Assembly (NCBI RefSeq): GCF_024363255.1
Contig: NZ_AP026070.1
Span: 3,224,001-3,288,000, forward strand
Direction: 5' to 3'
Origin: Shewanella sp. NFH-SH190041
GTDB taxonomy: Bacteria > Pseudomonadota > Gammaproteobacteria > Enterobacterales > Shewanellaceae
Length of the DNA stretch: 64,000 nt
Part shown: positions 18,845-28,975 of the stretch, in pieces
Layout: every line of letters starts with the position of its first letter
How positions within the stretch are numbered: the first letter of the stretch is position 1
Notes under the pieces: model-generated
What the model saw: the letters and a program-made list of their open reading frames with translations, nothing else
The model's database searches: none
Told to the model about the DNA's origin: nothing
Program-made: the position numbers and the translations under genes

Positions 18845-19295
18845 GGGGAATGGAGTACTCTGACTGTCTGAAAAACCAAACGGCAAAGATAACATGAGCG
18901 AGGTCTGTGCCAAAGTTAAAGCGCCCCCATCAGGTGAATTTAGTCAGATAAATTCTGATAGCGCCTTTCTACCACATACAAACATTAAGCTTTGCTAAAG
19001 GCTATTTATGGAAAGCTTAACCACAAGGGAATGAAACAAAACGCATTTAACCTAAGGAATACACTTTTTGACCTGTGCCTGTTTCAGGCACAACAGTGCA
19101 AATAGGGAACTATATTTAATACATGTGATATTTTTATCAAAAAAATATTTTAATTTAGTAAAAAATAGCTAATGCATTACCAATAAAACATGAGGGTCAT
19201 CACAAAATAAAATTCTAACCATTTAGAGGTAAATTATGATCAAAAATTGTCGCCTGCTTAACTACCTAATACTTCAAAATAAGTAAAAAGTTTCG
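18845..19295. other. Intergenic between dnaE and the IS-split gene
   Basis: About 450 AT-rich bases with divergent promoters expected at each end. A small perfect hairpin (GTGCCTG-TTT-CAGGCAC, 19075-19091) has no T-run. The block's usual gene continuity (rnhB directly to dnaE) is broken here. Confidence 0.5.
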
Positions 19296-19388
19296 ATGAG
19301 ATTCAGCAAAAATTTTTTCCAAACAACATGTTTAATTGTCTTATTATCTTCACCCGTGGTCACCGTACAAGCTCAAGAAATTAAAGTA

Positions 19389-19398
19389 CTGAGCGCTG
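19389..19398. repeat. 10-bp target-site duplication (left copy)
   Basis: CTGAGCGCTG directly abuts the left IS end. The identical right copy is at 20640-20649. Perfect identity suggests a recent, undisturbed transposition. ISAs1-family elements usually make 8-10 bp duplications. Confidence 0.95.
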
Positions 19399-20639
19399 CA
19401 GGGTGAGAGCATGAATGCTTAGTTTTTATCCAACTCTGTTGTAAACCCTGAAGCAAGTACCTTTTCAAGATAGTTTGGCTTCATTGCGGCAATGTTTTGC
19501 TTGCGGCGAATACTTGCTTTCTTTGTGGTTTCGCTTCGTAGCATATTCACGGCCATATGCCGTACGACGGCTAAAACCTCGGCAGCGTTATCTCGATAAA
19601 TTTGACAACTATCTTCTGACAGTGAAGCATCCAGCACCCAATGCAGACTATTTTCGATGCCCCAATGGCCCCGAACGGCGTTGGCAAACTGTGTTGTGGT
19701 CAAAGACGCTGAACTGATGTAGTAGCGATATTCCAATGATTCTTTGCCATTTTTTGTACGTCGATAGCTCATGGTTGCACCAATACTTGAAAGTTTGGGC
19801 CATTTGGGAAATTGCTTCGCTAACTCATCAGCAGTGATAACGGCATAAGCACGCGCTTCACTGCGACTATGGCTGTTTTCCAAGCAAGTTATTGCTGTTT
19901 TGATATGAGGTTTTAGCGCTGAACTCACGGTTTCATGCAGTGTTTTTTGATTACCTTTAACAGCCAAAAGGTAGTCACCACCTCGATTTACAATGGTTTC
20001 GGCGATCTCTGTCTGACACCCCATGGCATCAATAGATACCAAACATCCTTTAAGCTCTAATACCTGCAGTAATGCTGGGATCGCAGTGATTTCATTGGAT
20101 TTATCATCGGTTTTTAATTGTCCCATGACGACACCATTTGCTGTTGCAAAGGCGCTGACCATATGAATGGTGGACTGTCGGTCTTCCCGATGATAGGAAC
20201 CGCGCAATGTTTTACCGTCAATCGCGATCAGTTGCCCGTCACTGACGGCTGAAACTTGTGCCATCCATTTGATGAAACACTGTTGAAACTGAGTAGGGTC
20301 AAGGCAAGAAATGATCCGAGCTATGGTGTCATGAACCGGCAGTCCTGACTTAAATAACCCTTTAGACTGGAGCCAATCAAAATGAGCTTCACCAAAATCT
20401 TCAATATCTTCCCACCCGTTAGCTCCAGCAATGATTGCACAGACTGTCAGAAACAAAACATCGAACAGCAAATAACTGATTTTTGCTTTCTGGCGAGGAT
20501 CTGTAATGTTTGAGAAGTACTCTGAAAATGCATCTGTGATCATGGCGCTATCGCTAAAAAGCAGTATATGTTCACAGATTGATCCGCTGGTCAATCAAGA
20601 TATGTGAATTGCTTACAAAACGTTCGCGATCTCACCCTG
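19399..20639 (-). mobile_element. ISAs1-family insertion sequence
   Basis: 1241 bases with terminal inverted repeats: the left end CAGGGTGAGAGCATGAAT and the right end read in reverse, CAGGGTGAGATCGCGAAC, share the first ten bases exactly and are partly similar beyond. A single minus-strand transposase fills nearly all of it. Both flanks carry a 10-bp direct duplication. The element looks complete. Confidence 0.95.
19419..20543 (-). CDS. ISAs1-family DDE transposase
   Basis: 374 residues from the ATG at 20543 (MITDAFSEYFSNITDPRQ), the usual family N-terminus; the frame is open to 20594. DDE motif: IAIDGKTLRGSYH (first Asp), VSIDAMGCQTEIAE (second Asp), and HWGIENSLHWVLD (Glu in the Y-R/GHWxIEN signature). 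The frame is intact and of normal length, so the element may still be mobile. Confidence 0.95.
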   Translation of the reverse strand: MITDAFSEYFSNITDPRQKAKISYLLFDVLFLTVCAIIAGANGWEDIEDFGEAHFDWLQSKGLFKSGLPVHDTIARIISCLDPTQFQQCFIKWMAQVSAVSDGQLIAIDGKTLRGSYHREDRQSTIHMVSAFATANGVVMGQLKTDDKSNEITAIPALLQVLELKGCLVSIDAMGCQTEIAETIVNRGGDYLLAVKGNQKTLHETVSSALKPHIKTAITCLENSHSRSEARAYAVITADELAKQFPKWPKLSSIGATMSYRRTKNGKESLEYRYYISSASLTTTQFANAVRGHWGIENSLHWVLDASLSEDSCQIYRDNAAEVLAVVRHMAVNMLRSETTKKASIRRKQNIAAMKPNYLEKVLASGFTTELDKN

Positions 20640-21728
20640 CTGAGCGCTGTTGTCAAAGATACTCCTATTTCAGGTGCAAAAGTGACCCTGCAACGCAGTG
20701 GTTCCAGTTCTGTGATGACAACAACTAATACTAACGGTATAGCTAATCCTACTGGTTTGCCAGATGATAATAAAACGACCATGCTAATTGAAAAAGCAGG
20801 CTATTCTACTCTGGTCGCTCAATGTCCCTGTAATGGTTTCACCTATGCTATGTCCCCCAAAATGACTAATCTTGATGGTTTACGCATTGTACTAACTTGG
20901 GATGACAGTGTTCCTGATTTGGATTCACACTTAGTGTATCCACACAATCATATCTATTTTGCCAGCAAGCATGGCTCTCAGGCTTTGCTAGATGTGGATG
21001 ACACTGATTATTTCGGCCCAGAAACCGTCACTATCGAAAAGAAAAAACAAGGGCAACGCTATGTTTATGCTGTAAATGATTACACACACCTCTATGATTC
21101 AAATTCATGGGCATTATCAAACAGCCATGCCAGAGTTGATGTTTATGTCGGTGAATCATTGATCCGCACCTATAAGGTTAGCCCTAATATTCAAGCAAAT
21201 AAATGGGTCGTATTTGGTATAGATGAAAATGGCACTTTCCAAGATATCAATCAATATGCATCATTTGCAGGTGAGCCTGAAAAATACCTACAAAAGCTGA
21301 TTCAAGCGCCATCTTTTGAGTCCCATAGCATTATCACAGAAAGCATGAAAAATAATGCTAAAGACTGGAATAGACAAGGTGAATCGGATTATAAAAATAA
21401 AAATTATAATGCTGCGCTGTATGCATTCCAGCAAGCTGTCAATCTTGACCCTAACAATGGACAAGTTTATAGCAATCTTGGAGTAACCTATTCCAAAATG
21501 GGTCGAAGAGCTGAAGCACTATGGGCTAACCGCAAGGCAATTGAATTAGCACATGGTCGTAGAGCTCATATTATAAAAGCCAGCTCATATTATAATATTG
21601 GTCGAATTTATGAGTCTGAAGGTGCCTGGCAAGAAGCGCTAAGTAATTACCGTGCAGCATTAAGCTACCGTGAGCATTCAGCCTATACAAATGGTATTGC
21701 TAGAATGGAAAAACATCTGAACCAGTAA
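20604..21728 (+). CDS. 3' part of the IS-split YfaP/DUF2135-TPR protein
   Basis: An open frame of 374 residues from a GTG inside the right IS end. The first 12 residues are IS-derived and true gene sequence begins at 20640. It contains a beta-rich region (SGAKVTLQRSGSSSVMTT), the DUF2135/YfaP-like segment LRIVLTWDDSVPDLDSHLVYP with TIEKKKQGQRYVYAVNDYT, and two or three TPRs near the C-terminus (NAALYAFQQAVNLDPNNGQVYSNLGVTYSKMGRRAEAL). Without its signal peptide it would stay in the cytosol if made at all. Confidence 0.75.
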   Translation: MNCLQNVRDLTLLSAVVKDTPISGAKVTLQRSGSSSVMTTTNTNGIANPTGLPDDNKTTMLIEKAGYSTLVAQCPCNGFTYAMSPKMTNLDGLRIVLTWDDSVPDLDSHLVYPHNHIYFASKHGSQALLDVDDTDYFGPETVTIEKKKQGQRYVYAVNDYTHLYDSNSWALSNSHARVDVYVGESLIRTYKVSPNIQANKWVVFGIDENGTFQDINQYASFAGEPEKYLQKLIQAPSFESHSIITESMKNNAKDWNRQGESDYKNKNYNAALYAFQQAVNLDPNNGQVYSNLGVTYSKMGRRAEALWANRKAIELAHGRRAHIIKASSYYNIGRIYESEGAWQEALSNYRAALSYREHSAYTNGIARMEKHLNQ

Positions 21729-21744
21729 TGACTCCATTACTATC

Positions 21745-21770
21745 AAAAAAGCGGCCAATGGCCGCTTTTT
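21745..21770. terminator. Bidirectional terminator between the TPR gene and rnhB
   Basis: Stem GCGGCC/GGCCGC with loop AAT, flanked by six A on the left and five T on the right. It can end the plus-strand split gene and the minus-strand lpxB-rnhB transcript. Confidence 0.9.
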
Positions 21771-21782
21771 CTGTTTGGAATC

Positions 21783-22403
21783 TCAGCTATTTTTTTCCAG
21801 CCGCTCTCTGACTGGGCGGAAACTGCGTCTATGTTGCGGCAATACCCCATGTTCATCCAAGGCAGCAAAATGCGCTTTAGTCGGGTAGCCCTTGTGCTTG
21901 GCAAAACCATATTGAGGATATTGCGCATCTAGCTCGTCCATTTCCCGATCCCGGGTGACTTTTGCAATAATAGATGCGGCACTGATTGCAGCAATCAAGC
22001 CATCGCCTTTTATCACCGCATCCGCCTCAATACCAAAGTCCGGCGTCCGGTTCCCATCCACCAAGACTTTTTCCGGCTTAATAGCCAACCCGGCAACAGC
22101 CCGTTGCATGGCCGTCATAGTTGCCTGCAAAATATTCAGCTGATCAATTTCTGCCGGACTACAACGCCCAACGCTAACGGCCAATGCTTTGGCCATAATT
22201 TCGCCATACAAAGCATCACGCTTTTTCTCGCTCAATTTTTTGGAGTCATTGAGCCCGGTAATGGGGTTAGCCGGATCTAAAATCACCGCAGCCGTGACCA
22301 CATCACCAATTAGCGGACCCCGGCCCACTTCATCTACCCCAGCCACTAAACCGGCTGACAGCAGCTCAGCTTGTTCTGGGGTAATATTTTTTAATACTGC
22401 CAC
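21783..22403 (-). CDS. rnhB: Ribonuclease HII
   Basis: 206 residues. The catalytic DEDD-type residues are in [15 protein letters not shown] (Asp-Glu) and [27 protein letters not shown] and [14 protein letters not shown] are signature stretches. It removes RNA primers and single ribonucleotides from DNA. It lies 46 bases after lpxB and is the last gene of the lpx cluster before a terminator. In the usual order dnaE would follow directly. Confidence 0.96.
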   Translation of the reverse strand: MAVLKNITPEQAELLSAGLVAGVDEVGRGPLIGDVVTAAVILDPANPITGLNDSKKLSEKKRDALYGEIMAKALAVSVGRCSPAEIDQLNILQATMTAMQRAVAGLAIKPEKVLVDGNRTPDFGIEADAVIKGDGLIAAISAASIIAKVTRDREMDELDAQYPQYGFAKHKGYPTKAHFAALDEHGVLPQHRRSFRPVRERLEKNS

Positions 22404-22449
22404 TTATTCTCAACTCTCAAGCTTATGACTATGACTTAGCGTATTATGC

Positions 22450-23607
22450 TCAGCAATTAACGCCATCGACCAACGCCAAAACAGCCTCAGCCGCCCGCTC
22501 ACTGGCATTACAGCGCAATGTTTCATGTAACTGAGTGAACTGAGCAATCAGGGCGCTATTATCAGCGTTAAGCATTGTTGTTACCGCATCAGCAATCTGT
22601 GCCGGTGTACAATCAGCCTGAATAAGCTCTGGTACCAGATCTTTACCAGCCAACAGATTTGGCAGGGAAAAACGGTCAATCTGCATCAAGCGTTTAGCAA
22701 TGCGATAGGTCATAGGCGCAACCCGATACGCGACGACCATCGGCCGCTTCACCAGCATTGCTTCCAATGTTGCTGTGCCTGATGCCAACAAAATGGCATC
22801 ACTGGCAGCCATCACTTCGCGAGAATGGCCTTCAACCAATTCAAATTCCAGTTCAGGGGCCAACTGCTGCCAAGCTGAGACAAACTGCGCCCGGCGCATT
22901 TCATTGACCAAAGGCACCACAAAACGAATATCAGGGCAACGCTGTTTAATTAACTTTGCGGCAGCAATAAAAGGCTCGGCCAGCAGTTTTAACTCACCAC
23001 CGCGAGAACCAGGTAATATGGCTAAATAGTGTCCATCTGCGGCCAACTGGAGCGTATTGCGCGCGGCGGCCCGATCACTAGTGAGGGGGATTTCATCTGC
23101 CAAGGTATGCCCGACAAAAGTACAAGGCACCTGATATTTATCATAAAACGCTTTTTCAAATGGCAGCAGGGCCAACACCATATTAGTGGCTTTTTCAATT
23201 TTGAAAATACGTTTCGGCCGCCAAGCCCAAACTGATGGGCTGACATAATGCAACGTTTTAATGCCGCGCTGTTTCAGCTTCAACTCGACACCCAAATTGA
23301 AATCTGGCGCATCAATGCCAATAAAACAATCTGGTTGCACAGCACAGATCTGCTCAATCAACTGCCGACGAATTTTTAGCAATCTGGGCAAACGAGATAA
23401 CACTTCCACTATGCCCATAACAGCCAATTCTTCCATGGCAAACAGGGATTCAAAACCCAAGGCTTCCATTCTGGGACCGCCAATTCCCAGAAAACGGGCA
23501 TTTGGATGTTTCTGCTGTAGTGCGCGGATTAAACCGGCACCTAAAATATCGCCGGAGACTTCTCCGGCGACAATAGCAAAAACAAGCGGTGTAGATTGGC
23601 TTGTCAT
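22450..23607 (-). CDS. lpxB: Lipid-A-disaccharide synthase
   Basis: 385 residues from ATG 23607 ([20 protein letters not shown]); the frame is open to 23712 but would overlap lpxA. Typical motifs: [51 protein letters not shown] and the C-terminal [10 protein letters not shown]. It is a GT19 peripheral membrane glycosyltransferase joining UDP-diacylglucosamine and lipid X in lipid A synthesis. lpxA ends just before it. Confidence 0.96.
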   Translation of the reverse strand: MTSQSTPLVFAIVAGEVSGDILGAGLIRALQQKHPNARFLGIGGPRMEALGFESLFAMEELAVMGIVEVLSRLPRLLKIRRQLIEQICAVQPDCFIGIDAPDFNLGVELKLKQRGIKTLHYVSPSVWAWRPKRIFKIEKATNMVLALLPFEKAFYDKYQVPCTFVGHTLADEIPLTSDRAAARNTLQLAADGHYLAILPGSRGGELKLLAEPFIAAAKLIKQRCPDIRFVVPLVNEMRRAQFVSAWQQLAPELEFELVEGHSREVMAASDAILLASGTATLEAMLVKRPMVVAYRVAPMTYRIAKRLMQIDRFSLPNLLAGKDLVPELIQADCTPAQIADAVTTMLNADNSALIAQFTQLHETLRCNASERAAEAVLALVDGVNC

Positions 23608-23608
23608 A

Positions 23609-24379
23609 TCAGCGAATAATACCCCGATTAGAACTAGTGCAGAAGGCAACAAAATCAGCCACTTCTGGATATTGCGCCGCATCTTGCTGCAAAGCATCAA
23701 CTGCTTCTGCAACCGTTAAACTACTGCGATACATGGCCTTATAAGCCCGGCGCATCGCTTGTTGAGTCTCTTTAGTAAAACCGCGGCGTTTCATTCCCTC
23801 GAAGTTCAATCCACGGGGAGTGGCTGCCTGGCCTGATGCCATTACAAAAGGTGGCACGTCTTGCAATACTAAAGAACAACCTGCAGTAAATGCGTGAGCA
23901 CCAATATGCACAAACTGATGCACACCAGTCATACCGCCCAAAATAGCAAAGTCACCCACATGACAATGGCCAGCAATAGATGCATTATTCGCCATGATCA
24001 CATTGTTACCAACCACACAGTCATGGGCAATATGGACATAAGCCATAAACAGGTTATTGGAACCGATGCGAGTTTCACTGTTATCTTGGATGGTGCCACG
24101 GTGAATCGTCACTGATTCCCGGATGATATTGTTATCACCTATAATCAAACGCGTTGGCTCACCAGCATATTTTTTGTCTTGGCACTCTTCACCGACAGAG
24201 GCAAATTGGAAAATCCGATTACCTTGGCCAATAACGGTCGGACCTTTGATCACAACGTGGGAACTGATCCAGCAGTCATCACCAATCTCAACCCCTTCGC
24301 CGATATAGCTCCATGGGCCGATAGTGACATTGTTGCCGATTTTCGCGTCAGGATGTACAAATGCTAATTTATCAATCAC
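23609..24379 (-). CDS. lpxA: UDP-N-acetylglucosamine acyltransferase
   Basis: 256 residues of left-handed beta-helix hexapeptide repeats ([22 protein letters not shown]...). [21 protein letters not shown] contains the catalytic His region, followed by [12 protein letters not shown] and a helical C-terminus ([18 protein letters not shown]). It catalyses the first acylation of lipid A synthesis. Its start overlaps the fabZ stop by 4 bases. Confidence 0.97.
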   Translation of the reverse strand: MIDKLAFVHPDAKIGNNVTIGPWSYIGEGVEIGDDCWISSHVVIKGPTVIGQGNRIFQFASVGEECQDKKYAGEPTRLIIGDNNIIRESVTIHRGTIQDNSETRIGSNNLFMAYVHIAHDCVVGNNVIMANNASIAGHCHVGDFAILGGMTGVHQFVHIGAHAFTAGCSLVLQDVPPFVMASGQAATPRGLNFEGMKRRGFTKETQQAMRRAYKAMYRSSLTVAEAVDALQQDAAQYPEVADFVAFCTSSNRGIIR

Positions 24380-24837
24380 TTATTAATCTCTCTGCGCGCA
24401 CACATAATTTCTGCTGAACACACCAGTTCACCGTCAACCTTGGCTTCGCCATAAAACACCCCGATACCGCGGCGTTCTTTGAGCAGTTTCACTTCAAAAT
24501 GCAACTGATCACCTGGCTCAACAACTCGCTTGAAACGAGCATTATCAATACCGGCAAAATAATACAGCACATCTGTAGATGGCTTATCACTCATGGTTTT
24601 AAATGCCAACAGGCCAGTTGCTTGTGCCATGGCTTCCAGGATCAGTACACCAGGCATAACTGGTTGTACTGGGAAATGTCCTTGGAAAAACGGTTCATTA
24701 ATGGTGACATTTTTGATGGCGTGCAGGGTTTCACCTGGGGTGAAATCCAGAACGCGATCGATCAACAGAAATGGATATCTATGGGGCAAATACTGCAGTA
24801 TTTCCTTGATATCCATTGTGTTCATTTCGTTCGACAC
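24376..24837 (-). CDS. fabZ: 3-hydroxyacyl-ACP dehydratase FabZ
   Basis: 153 residues from a GTG at 24837 ([14 protein letters not shown]), chosen because GAGGAA lies upstream and relatives start MSN.MNTMD; ATG 24825 is the other option. The hot-dog fold motif [40 protein letters not shown] (catalytic His and Glu) and [13 protein letters not shown] are intact. It dehydrates 3-hydroxyacyl-ACPs in fatty acid synthesis. Location between lpxD and lpxA couples fatty acid and lipid A supply. Confidence 0.96.
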   Translation of the reverse strand: MSNEMNTMDIKEILQYLPHRYPFLLIDRVLDFTPGETLHAIKNVTINEPFFQGHFPVQPVMPGVLILEAMAQATGLLAFKTMSDKPSTDVLYYFAGIDNARFKRVVEPGDQLHFEVKLLKERRGIGVFYGEAKVDGELVCSAEIMCARREINK

Positions 24838-24872
24838 GTGTTCATTTCCTCGAGCCGCCGCAGCGGCCATAA

Positions 24873-25892
24873 TCAGTTTTCAGTTTTTTTCTCAATGTTT
24901 TTCACCCGCTGGAACAGATCATCCAACTGGCGGAAACGCACAGTATTTTTACGCCATAGACGATTATCCATCGCCACGGTCGCAGAAGATAAAATACCGG
25001 GTTCTTTCACTGAGTTAATGATGTTAGTGCTGCCGGTAATATGAACACCATCACAGATGTTCAGATGACCGGAAATAGCACAGTTACCGCCGATAATACA
25101 GTGTCGCCCGATAGTGACACTGCCTGCCACCACCGTACAGCCAGCAATCGCGGTATTGGCTCCGATAACATCGTTATGGGCTATCTGAACCTGATTATCA
25201 ATAATAACACCATCGTGTATTTCAGTGTGAGCTAGTGCGCCACGGTCAATCGTAGCTCCAGCACCGATTTCAACTCGGTTACCAATGCGCACGCCGCCTG
25301 TCTGAGGGATCTTGACCCAGGTGCCACGCTCATTAGCATAGCCAAAGCCGTCTGATCCAATCACAGTGCCAGAATGCACAATACAATCCATACCGAGTTG
25401 AACATTGTGATAAATCGTGACATTGGCCCACAAGCGGGTGCCGCTGCCAATCACACAGTCCTGGCCGATAACCGTACCGGCACCGATCTGCACATGTTCA
25501 CCCAAGATAACATTGGCCTCAATCACAGCATTGGCGCCAATGGCAACACCTTCACCCAACTTGGCTGTTGGATCGATCACCGCTGACGGATGAATATCAT
25601 CAGCCGCTTTGGGCGTGGTATCCAGTAATTGGGCTACACGAGCAAACCCCACATAAGGGTCTTGCATCACCAGGGCCGCGCCCTGATAGTTTTCGGCATC
25701 TTTTTCTGACAACAAAACCGCACTGGCCTGAGTTTGCTCAAGCTGGGCGCGGTATTTGCTGTTGGCCAGAAAAGTCAGCTGGCCACTTTGGGCCTGCTCC
25801 AGGGTAGAAACACTGTCGATAACAATATTTTCATCACCCTGAACCCGGGCATTCAATAGAGTGCCCAGCTCTTTTAAGGTCACGCTTTTCAT
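24873..25892 (-). CDS. lpxD: UDP-3-O-(3-hydroxyacyl)glucosamine N-acyltransferase
   Basis: 339 residues. The N-terminal uridine-binding domain (about 1-100) is followed by hexapeptide repeats ([20 protein letters not shown]...). The catalytic His is expected in [21 protein letters not shown]-terminal helix follows ([17 protein letters not shown]). It is the third step of lipid A synthesis. It starts 4 bases after the skp stop. Confidence 0.96.
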   Translation of the reverse strand: MKSVTLKELGTLLNARVQGDENIVIDSVSTLEQAQSGQLTFLANSKYRAQLEQTQASAVLLSEKDAENYQGAALVMQDPYVGFARVAQLLDTTPKAADDIHPSAVIDPTAKLGEGVAIGANAVIEANVILGEHVQIGAGTVIGQDCVIGSGTRLWANVTIYHNVQLGMDCIVHSGTVIGSDGFGYANERGTWVKIPQTGGVRIGNRVEIGAGATIDRGALAHTEIHDGVIIDNQVQIAHNDVIGANTAIAGCTVVAGSVTIGRHCIIGGNCAISGHLNICDGVHITGSTNIINSVKEPGILSSATVAMDNRLWRKNTVRFRQLDDLFQRVKNIEKKTEN

Positions 25893-25896
25893 TCAA

Positions 25897-26403
25897 TTAT
25901 TGGCCTTTACTTAAGGCTTCCACTACTTTGTTGCTAATATCGGCATCGGCTTTGACATATACGGCAGCACCACGCTGCAGCACCAGATCATATTTGCCTT
26001 TCTCTGCGATGTTATTGATGACTTTCTGAACCTGACCTAACAGTTTGTTCTGCTCTTCACCCTGACGGCGACGCAGGTCCTCATCCAAGGCTTTTCCCTT
26101 CAATTGCAGCTCAGCCTGCAGGGATTCCATTTTACGCACCAGATCGGTTTTCTGAGTTTCGCTCATCAGTGCACCATCACGTTGCTGCTTTTCAGCCAAG
26201 CCACGCAATTCGTCCTGCATCTTTTTCACTGCAGCAACACGGTCACCAAATTCGGTCTTCAGCTGCTGAGCAATCTGTTCACGTTGTGGCAGCTGCTCAA
26301 ATACAGAGCCCATATCAACCACAGCAATTTTTTCAGCATTGGCGGCCAGTGGCGCACCCAACAGCACTAACATCATCAGTGCGCGATTAACCATCTTTTT
26401 CAA
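25897..26403 (-). CDS. skp: OmpH/Skp family periplasmic chaperone
   Basis: 168 residues with signal peptide (MVNRALMMLVLLGAPLAANA) and mature start EKIAVVDMGSVFEQLPQRE. The body is a long charged coiled coil (about 50-130) forming the jellyfish-like tentacles of the trimer. It holds unfolded outer-membrane proteins in the periplasm for BamA, whose gene lies immediately upstream. Confidence 0.95.
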   Translation of the reverse strand: MKKMVNRALMMLVLLGAPLAANAEKIAVVDMGSVFEQLPQREQIAQQLKTEFGDRVAAVKKMQDELRGLAEKQQRDGALMSETQKTDLVRKMESLQAELQLKGKALDEDLRRRQGEEQNKLLGQVQKVINNIAEKGKYDLVLQRGAAVYVKADADISNKVVEALSKGQ

Positions 26404-26460
26404 AATAAACTCCTTTGTGCCTGCTTGTTCTAGTTATGAAACGTGCCAAGTGTATGTGTT

Positions 26461-28944
26461 TTAGAAAGTCCTGCCAATATTGAAGGAGAAGATCTCAGTA
26501 TCATCATCCTGATACTCTTTCAGCGGCCAGGCCAAACTGAACACCATGGGACCCATAGGTGATAGCCACTGAACGCTCATCCCCCAAGACGCCCGAATAT
26601 GCGCGGGATCACTGTAATCCTGCAGCTTATCAAACTCACTGGCTGGCAAGGTTTTTCGGTATTGATCCAGATTAAATTCAGTATCCCAAACGTTACCGGC
26701 ATCGACGAAGAAGCTGGTCCGAACTGAGTTGCTGTAGGCTTCATCTAAAAATGGCGTCGGAACAATCATTTCCAGACTGGCCACCGCCATAGCATTACCG
26801 CCGATGCTGCGACCATCATCAACCACTACATGAGGAGTTGTACCATTACCGCTACAATTATTGCCACCAGGGCCCGGCACACAAGTATTATTGTCATCCA
26901 CTACATAGAAGGAACGCGGACCAACCGAGTTAGACTTAAAGCCCCGCAGTGATGTTCCACCCAGGTAATAGTTTTCCCAGAATGGCAGCACCTGTTCATT
27001 GCCATGGAATTTACCATAACCATTGCCATAACCGGCCTTGGCACGCGCCAAGACAACGAACTTATGATCCCGAGTCAACGGGAAGTAGAAGTTAGTATCA
27101 AATTCCGTTTTAAAATACTGCAAGTCAGATCCCGGTACCGTCATCTTACCGGACAAACGTTGTGAATTACCTGCAGTTGGGAAAGTACCTCGGTTCAATG
27201 TTGAACGGTACCAGCCTAAGTTCAGTTCAAAGTTGTTAAAACTGAGATCGGCATTGGGATCCTGACTCTGGCTATAAATTTGATAAAAACGCTTTACATG
27301 CTCGTAGTAACTGTCCACTTCTGAAATGGTGTTATGACGGAAACCAACCCCGGCATTAATGCGATTATTTTCATTGATGGGGAAACCGGTATTTAATGCC
27401 ACACCATAAGATTTGTTCTTATAGCGTTCCAAATCTGCATCATTGGCATCAAATTCATTCCAGTAAATACTACCACCTAAGCTAACGCCATCTTTAGTGA
27501 AATATGGATCTGTGTAGGACAGATTGACGTTTTTAGAATATTTATTGGTCGATAAATTAACGCCAACCTGATTACCCGTGCCAAGAAAGTTATTTTGCTT
27601 CACACCAAACTGCAAGCTAAGGCCAGATTCTGTACCATAGCCAACACCGGCATTAAATGATCCAGAAGGCTGTTCTTTTACAGTAAAGTTAACATCCACT
27701 AAATCATCACTGCCAGGCACCTGCACAGTTTCGGTATCGACCGTCTCAAAAAAGCCCAGTCGGTTCAGGTTCAGCTTCGACTGCTCAACTAAGGCTGAAT
27801 TGAGCCAAGAGCCTTCCATCTGGCGCATTTCCCGGCGCAAGACTTCATCTTTGGTGACTTCGTTGCCGCTGACATTAATATTGCGGACATAAACACGCTT
27901 GCCCGGTTTAATATTGATATTCAACGTCACTTCCTGCGTCTTATCATCAATTTCCGGGAAAGTTTTTACTTCAGGATAGGCGTAACCGAAGCGGCCTAAA
28001 TATTTGGCATACATCTCTTCAGTAAAGGTAACATCGCCACCATCATAAATACTGCCATCTTTAATTGGCAAAATGGACTTCATCAACGCTTCACGGCCAA
28101 GCAAATCGCCGGTCAGATTGACGGCTTTGACTTTATATTGCTTACCTTCATCCATGTTAATGGTGATATACAGCCCTTTGCGATCTGGCGTCATCGCAAC
28201 CTGAGTCGAGGTGATCGCAAAACGGATATAACCATCGTTGTGATAGGCGTTCTTAATGGTTTCTAAGTCCGCTTGCAGCTTCTGCTTTTGATAACGACGC
28301 TCGCCAAACAGATCCCACCAGGCAACATAGTCTTTTAGTTCAATCATGCCGCGTAATTGGGCATCAGTGAACACAGTATTACCAACAAAGTTAATCTGTT
28401 TAATTTCGGCGGCTAAGCCTTCAGTGAATTTGAATTTCAACTCCACTCGGTTACGGGGCAGGTTAATAATCTGGGCCTGTACTTTGGCGCCATATTTACC
28501 AACACCGTAATAAAAATCCTGCAGCCCTTTTTCAATGCCTGAGATCATGGTGCGGTCTAGGGCCTCACCCACTTTAACCCCGCTGCCATTCAAACTTTCT
28601 TTGAGCTGTTCATCTTTAATGTCTTTATTACCTTCAAAGGTAATAACACTGATGGTCGGCCGCTCTTTCACGGTGACAATCAATACTCCGCCATCATGGC
28701 TGACTTTGACATCTTCAAAGTTTGTAGAGGCATACAAGCTTTTAATCGCCTGCTGTAATTTGGTTTGATCCAGCACATCGCCAACTTTGATCGGTAGATT
28801 CAGCAATGCCGCACCCAAGGCGACTCGCTGTAATCCATCGACCTGAATATCCGTGATTTTAAATGGCTGAAACCCGGCTTGGGCATTCCCTGAAATAGTC
28901 GCACCGACCAATAACATCGAGGCAAAAAGTTTATTCAATCTCAT
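26461..28944 (-). CDS. bamA: Outer membrane protein assembly factor BamA
   Basis: 827 residues, with signal peptide (KLFASMLLVGATISGNAQA), five POTRA domains (from FKITDIQVDGLQRV to about residue 420) and the Omp85 barrel. The barrel has a family-type LGGTSLRGFKSN motif (loop 6 RGF) and a C-terminal FSFNIGRTF. A Cys pair lies in an extracellular loop (NNTCVPGPGGNNCSG). It is the core of the BAM complex. Flanked by rseP and skp as usual. Confidence 0.97.
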   Translation of the reverse strand: MRLNKLFASMLLVGATISGNAQAGFQPFKITDIQVDGLQRVALGAALLNLPIKVGDVLDQTKLQQAIKSLYASTNFEDVKVSHDGGVLIVTVKERPTISVITFEGNKDIKDEQLKESLNGSGVKVGEALDRTMISGIEKGLQDFYYGVGKYGAKVQAQIINLPRNRVELKFKFTEGLAAEIKQINFVGNTVFTDAQLRGMIELKDYVAWWDLFGERRYQKQKLQADLETIKNAYHNDGYIRFAITSTQVAMTPDRKGLYITINMDEGKQYKVKAVNLTGDLLGREALMKSILPIKDGSIYDGGDVTFTEEMYAKYLGRFGYAYPEVKTFPEIDDKTQEVTLNINIKPGKRVYVRNINVSGNEVTKDEVLRREMRQMEGSWLNSALVEQSKLNLNRLGFFETVDTETVQVPGSDDLVDVNFTVKEQPSGSFNAGVGYGTESGLSLQFGVKQNNFLGTGNQVGVNLSTNKYSKNVNLSYTDPYFTKDGVSLGGSIYWNEFDANDADLERYKNKSYGVALNTGFPINENNRINAGVGFRHNTISEVDSYYEHVKRFYQIYSQSQDPNADLSFNNFELNLGWYRSTLNRGTFPTAGNSQRLSGKMTVPGSDLQYFKTEFDTNFYFPLTRDHKFVVLARAKAGYGNGYGKFHGNEQVLPFWENYYLGGTSLRGFKSNSVGPRSFYVVDDNNTCVPGPGGNNCSGNGTTPHVVVDDGRSIGGNAMAVASLEMIVPTPFLDEAYSNSVRTSFFVDAGNVWDTEFNLDQYRKTLPASEFDKLQDYSDPAHIRASWGMSVQWLSPMGPMVFSLAWPLKEYQDDDTEIFSFNIGRTF

Positions 28945-28975
28945 AGAGCACTTCTAATTATTTGTCTGTCCCTGC

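Larger units (their letters stand above)
19296..21728 (+). pseudogene. Secreted YfaP/DUF2135-TPR gene interrupted by an ISAs1-type element
   Basis: ATG 19296 starts a signal peptide (FQTTCLIVLLSSPVVTVQAQ) whose frame meets the IS after 31 codons and then stops at 19404. Removing the IS and one copy of the 10-base duplication joins bases 19296-19388 to 20640-21728 in frame and restores a 393-residue protein reading ...EIKVLSAVVKDTP.... The parent carried a signal peptide, an Ig/CNA-like fold, a DUF2135 segment and C-terminal TPRs. It is likely inactive, because the export signal is separated from the body. Confidence 0.88.

Noticed and set aside
19221-19284. Short plus-strand ORF before the split gene
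   Set aside because: Only 15 codons or so, with no supporting context; the ATG at 19296 with a signal peptide is the credible start.
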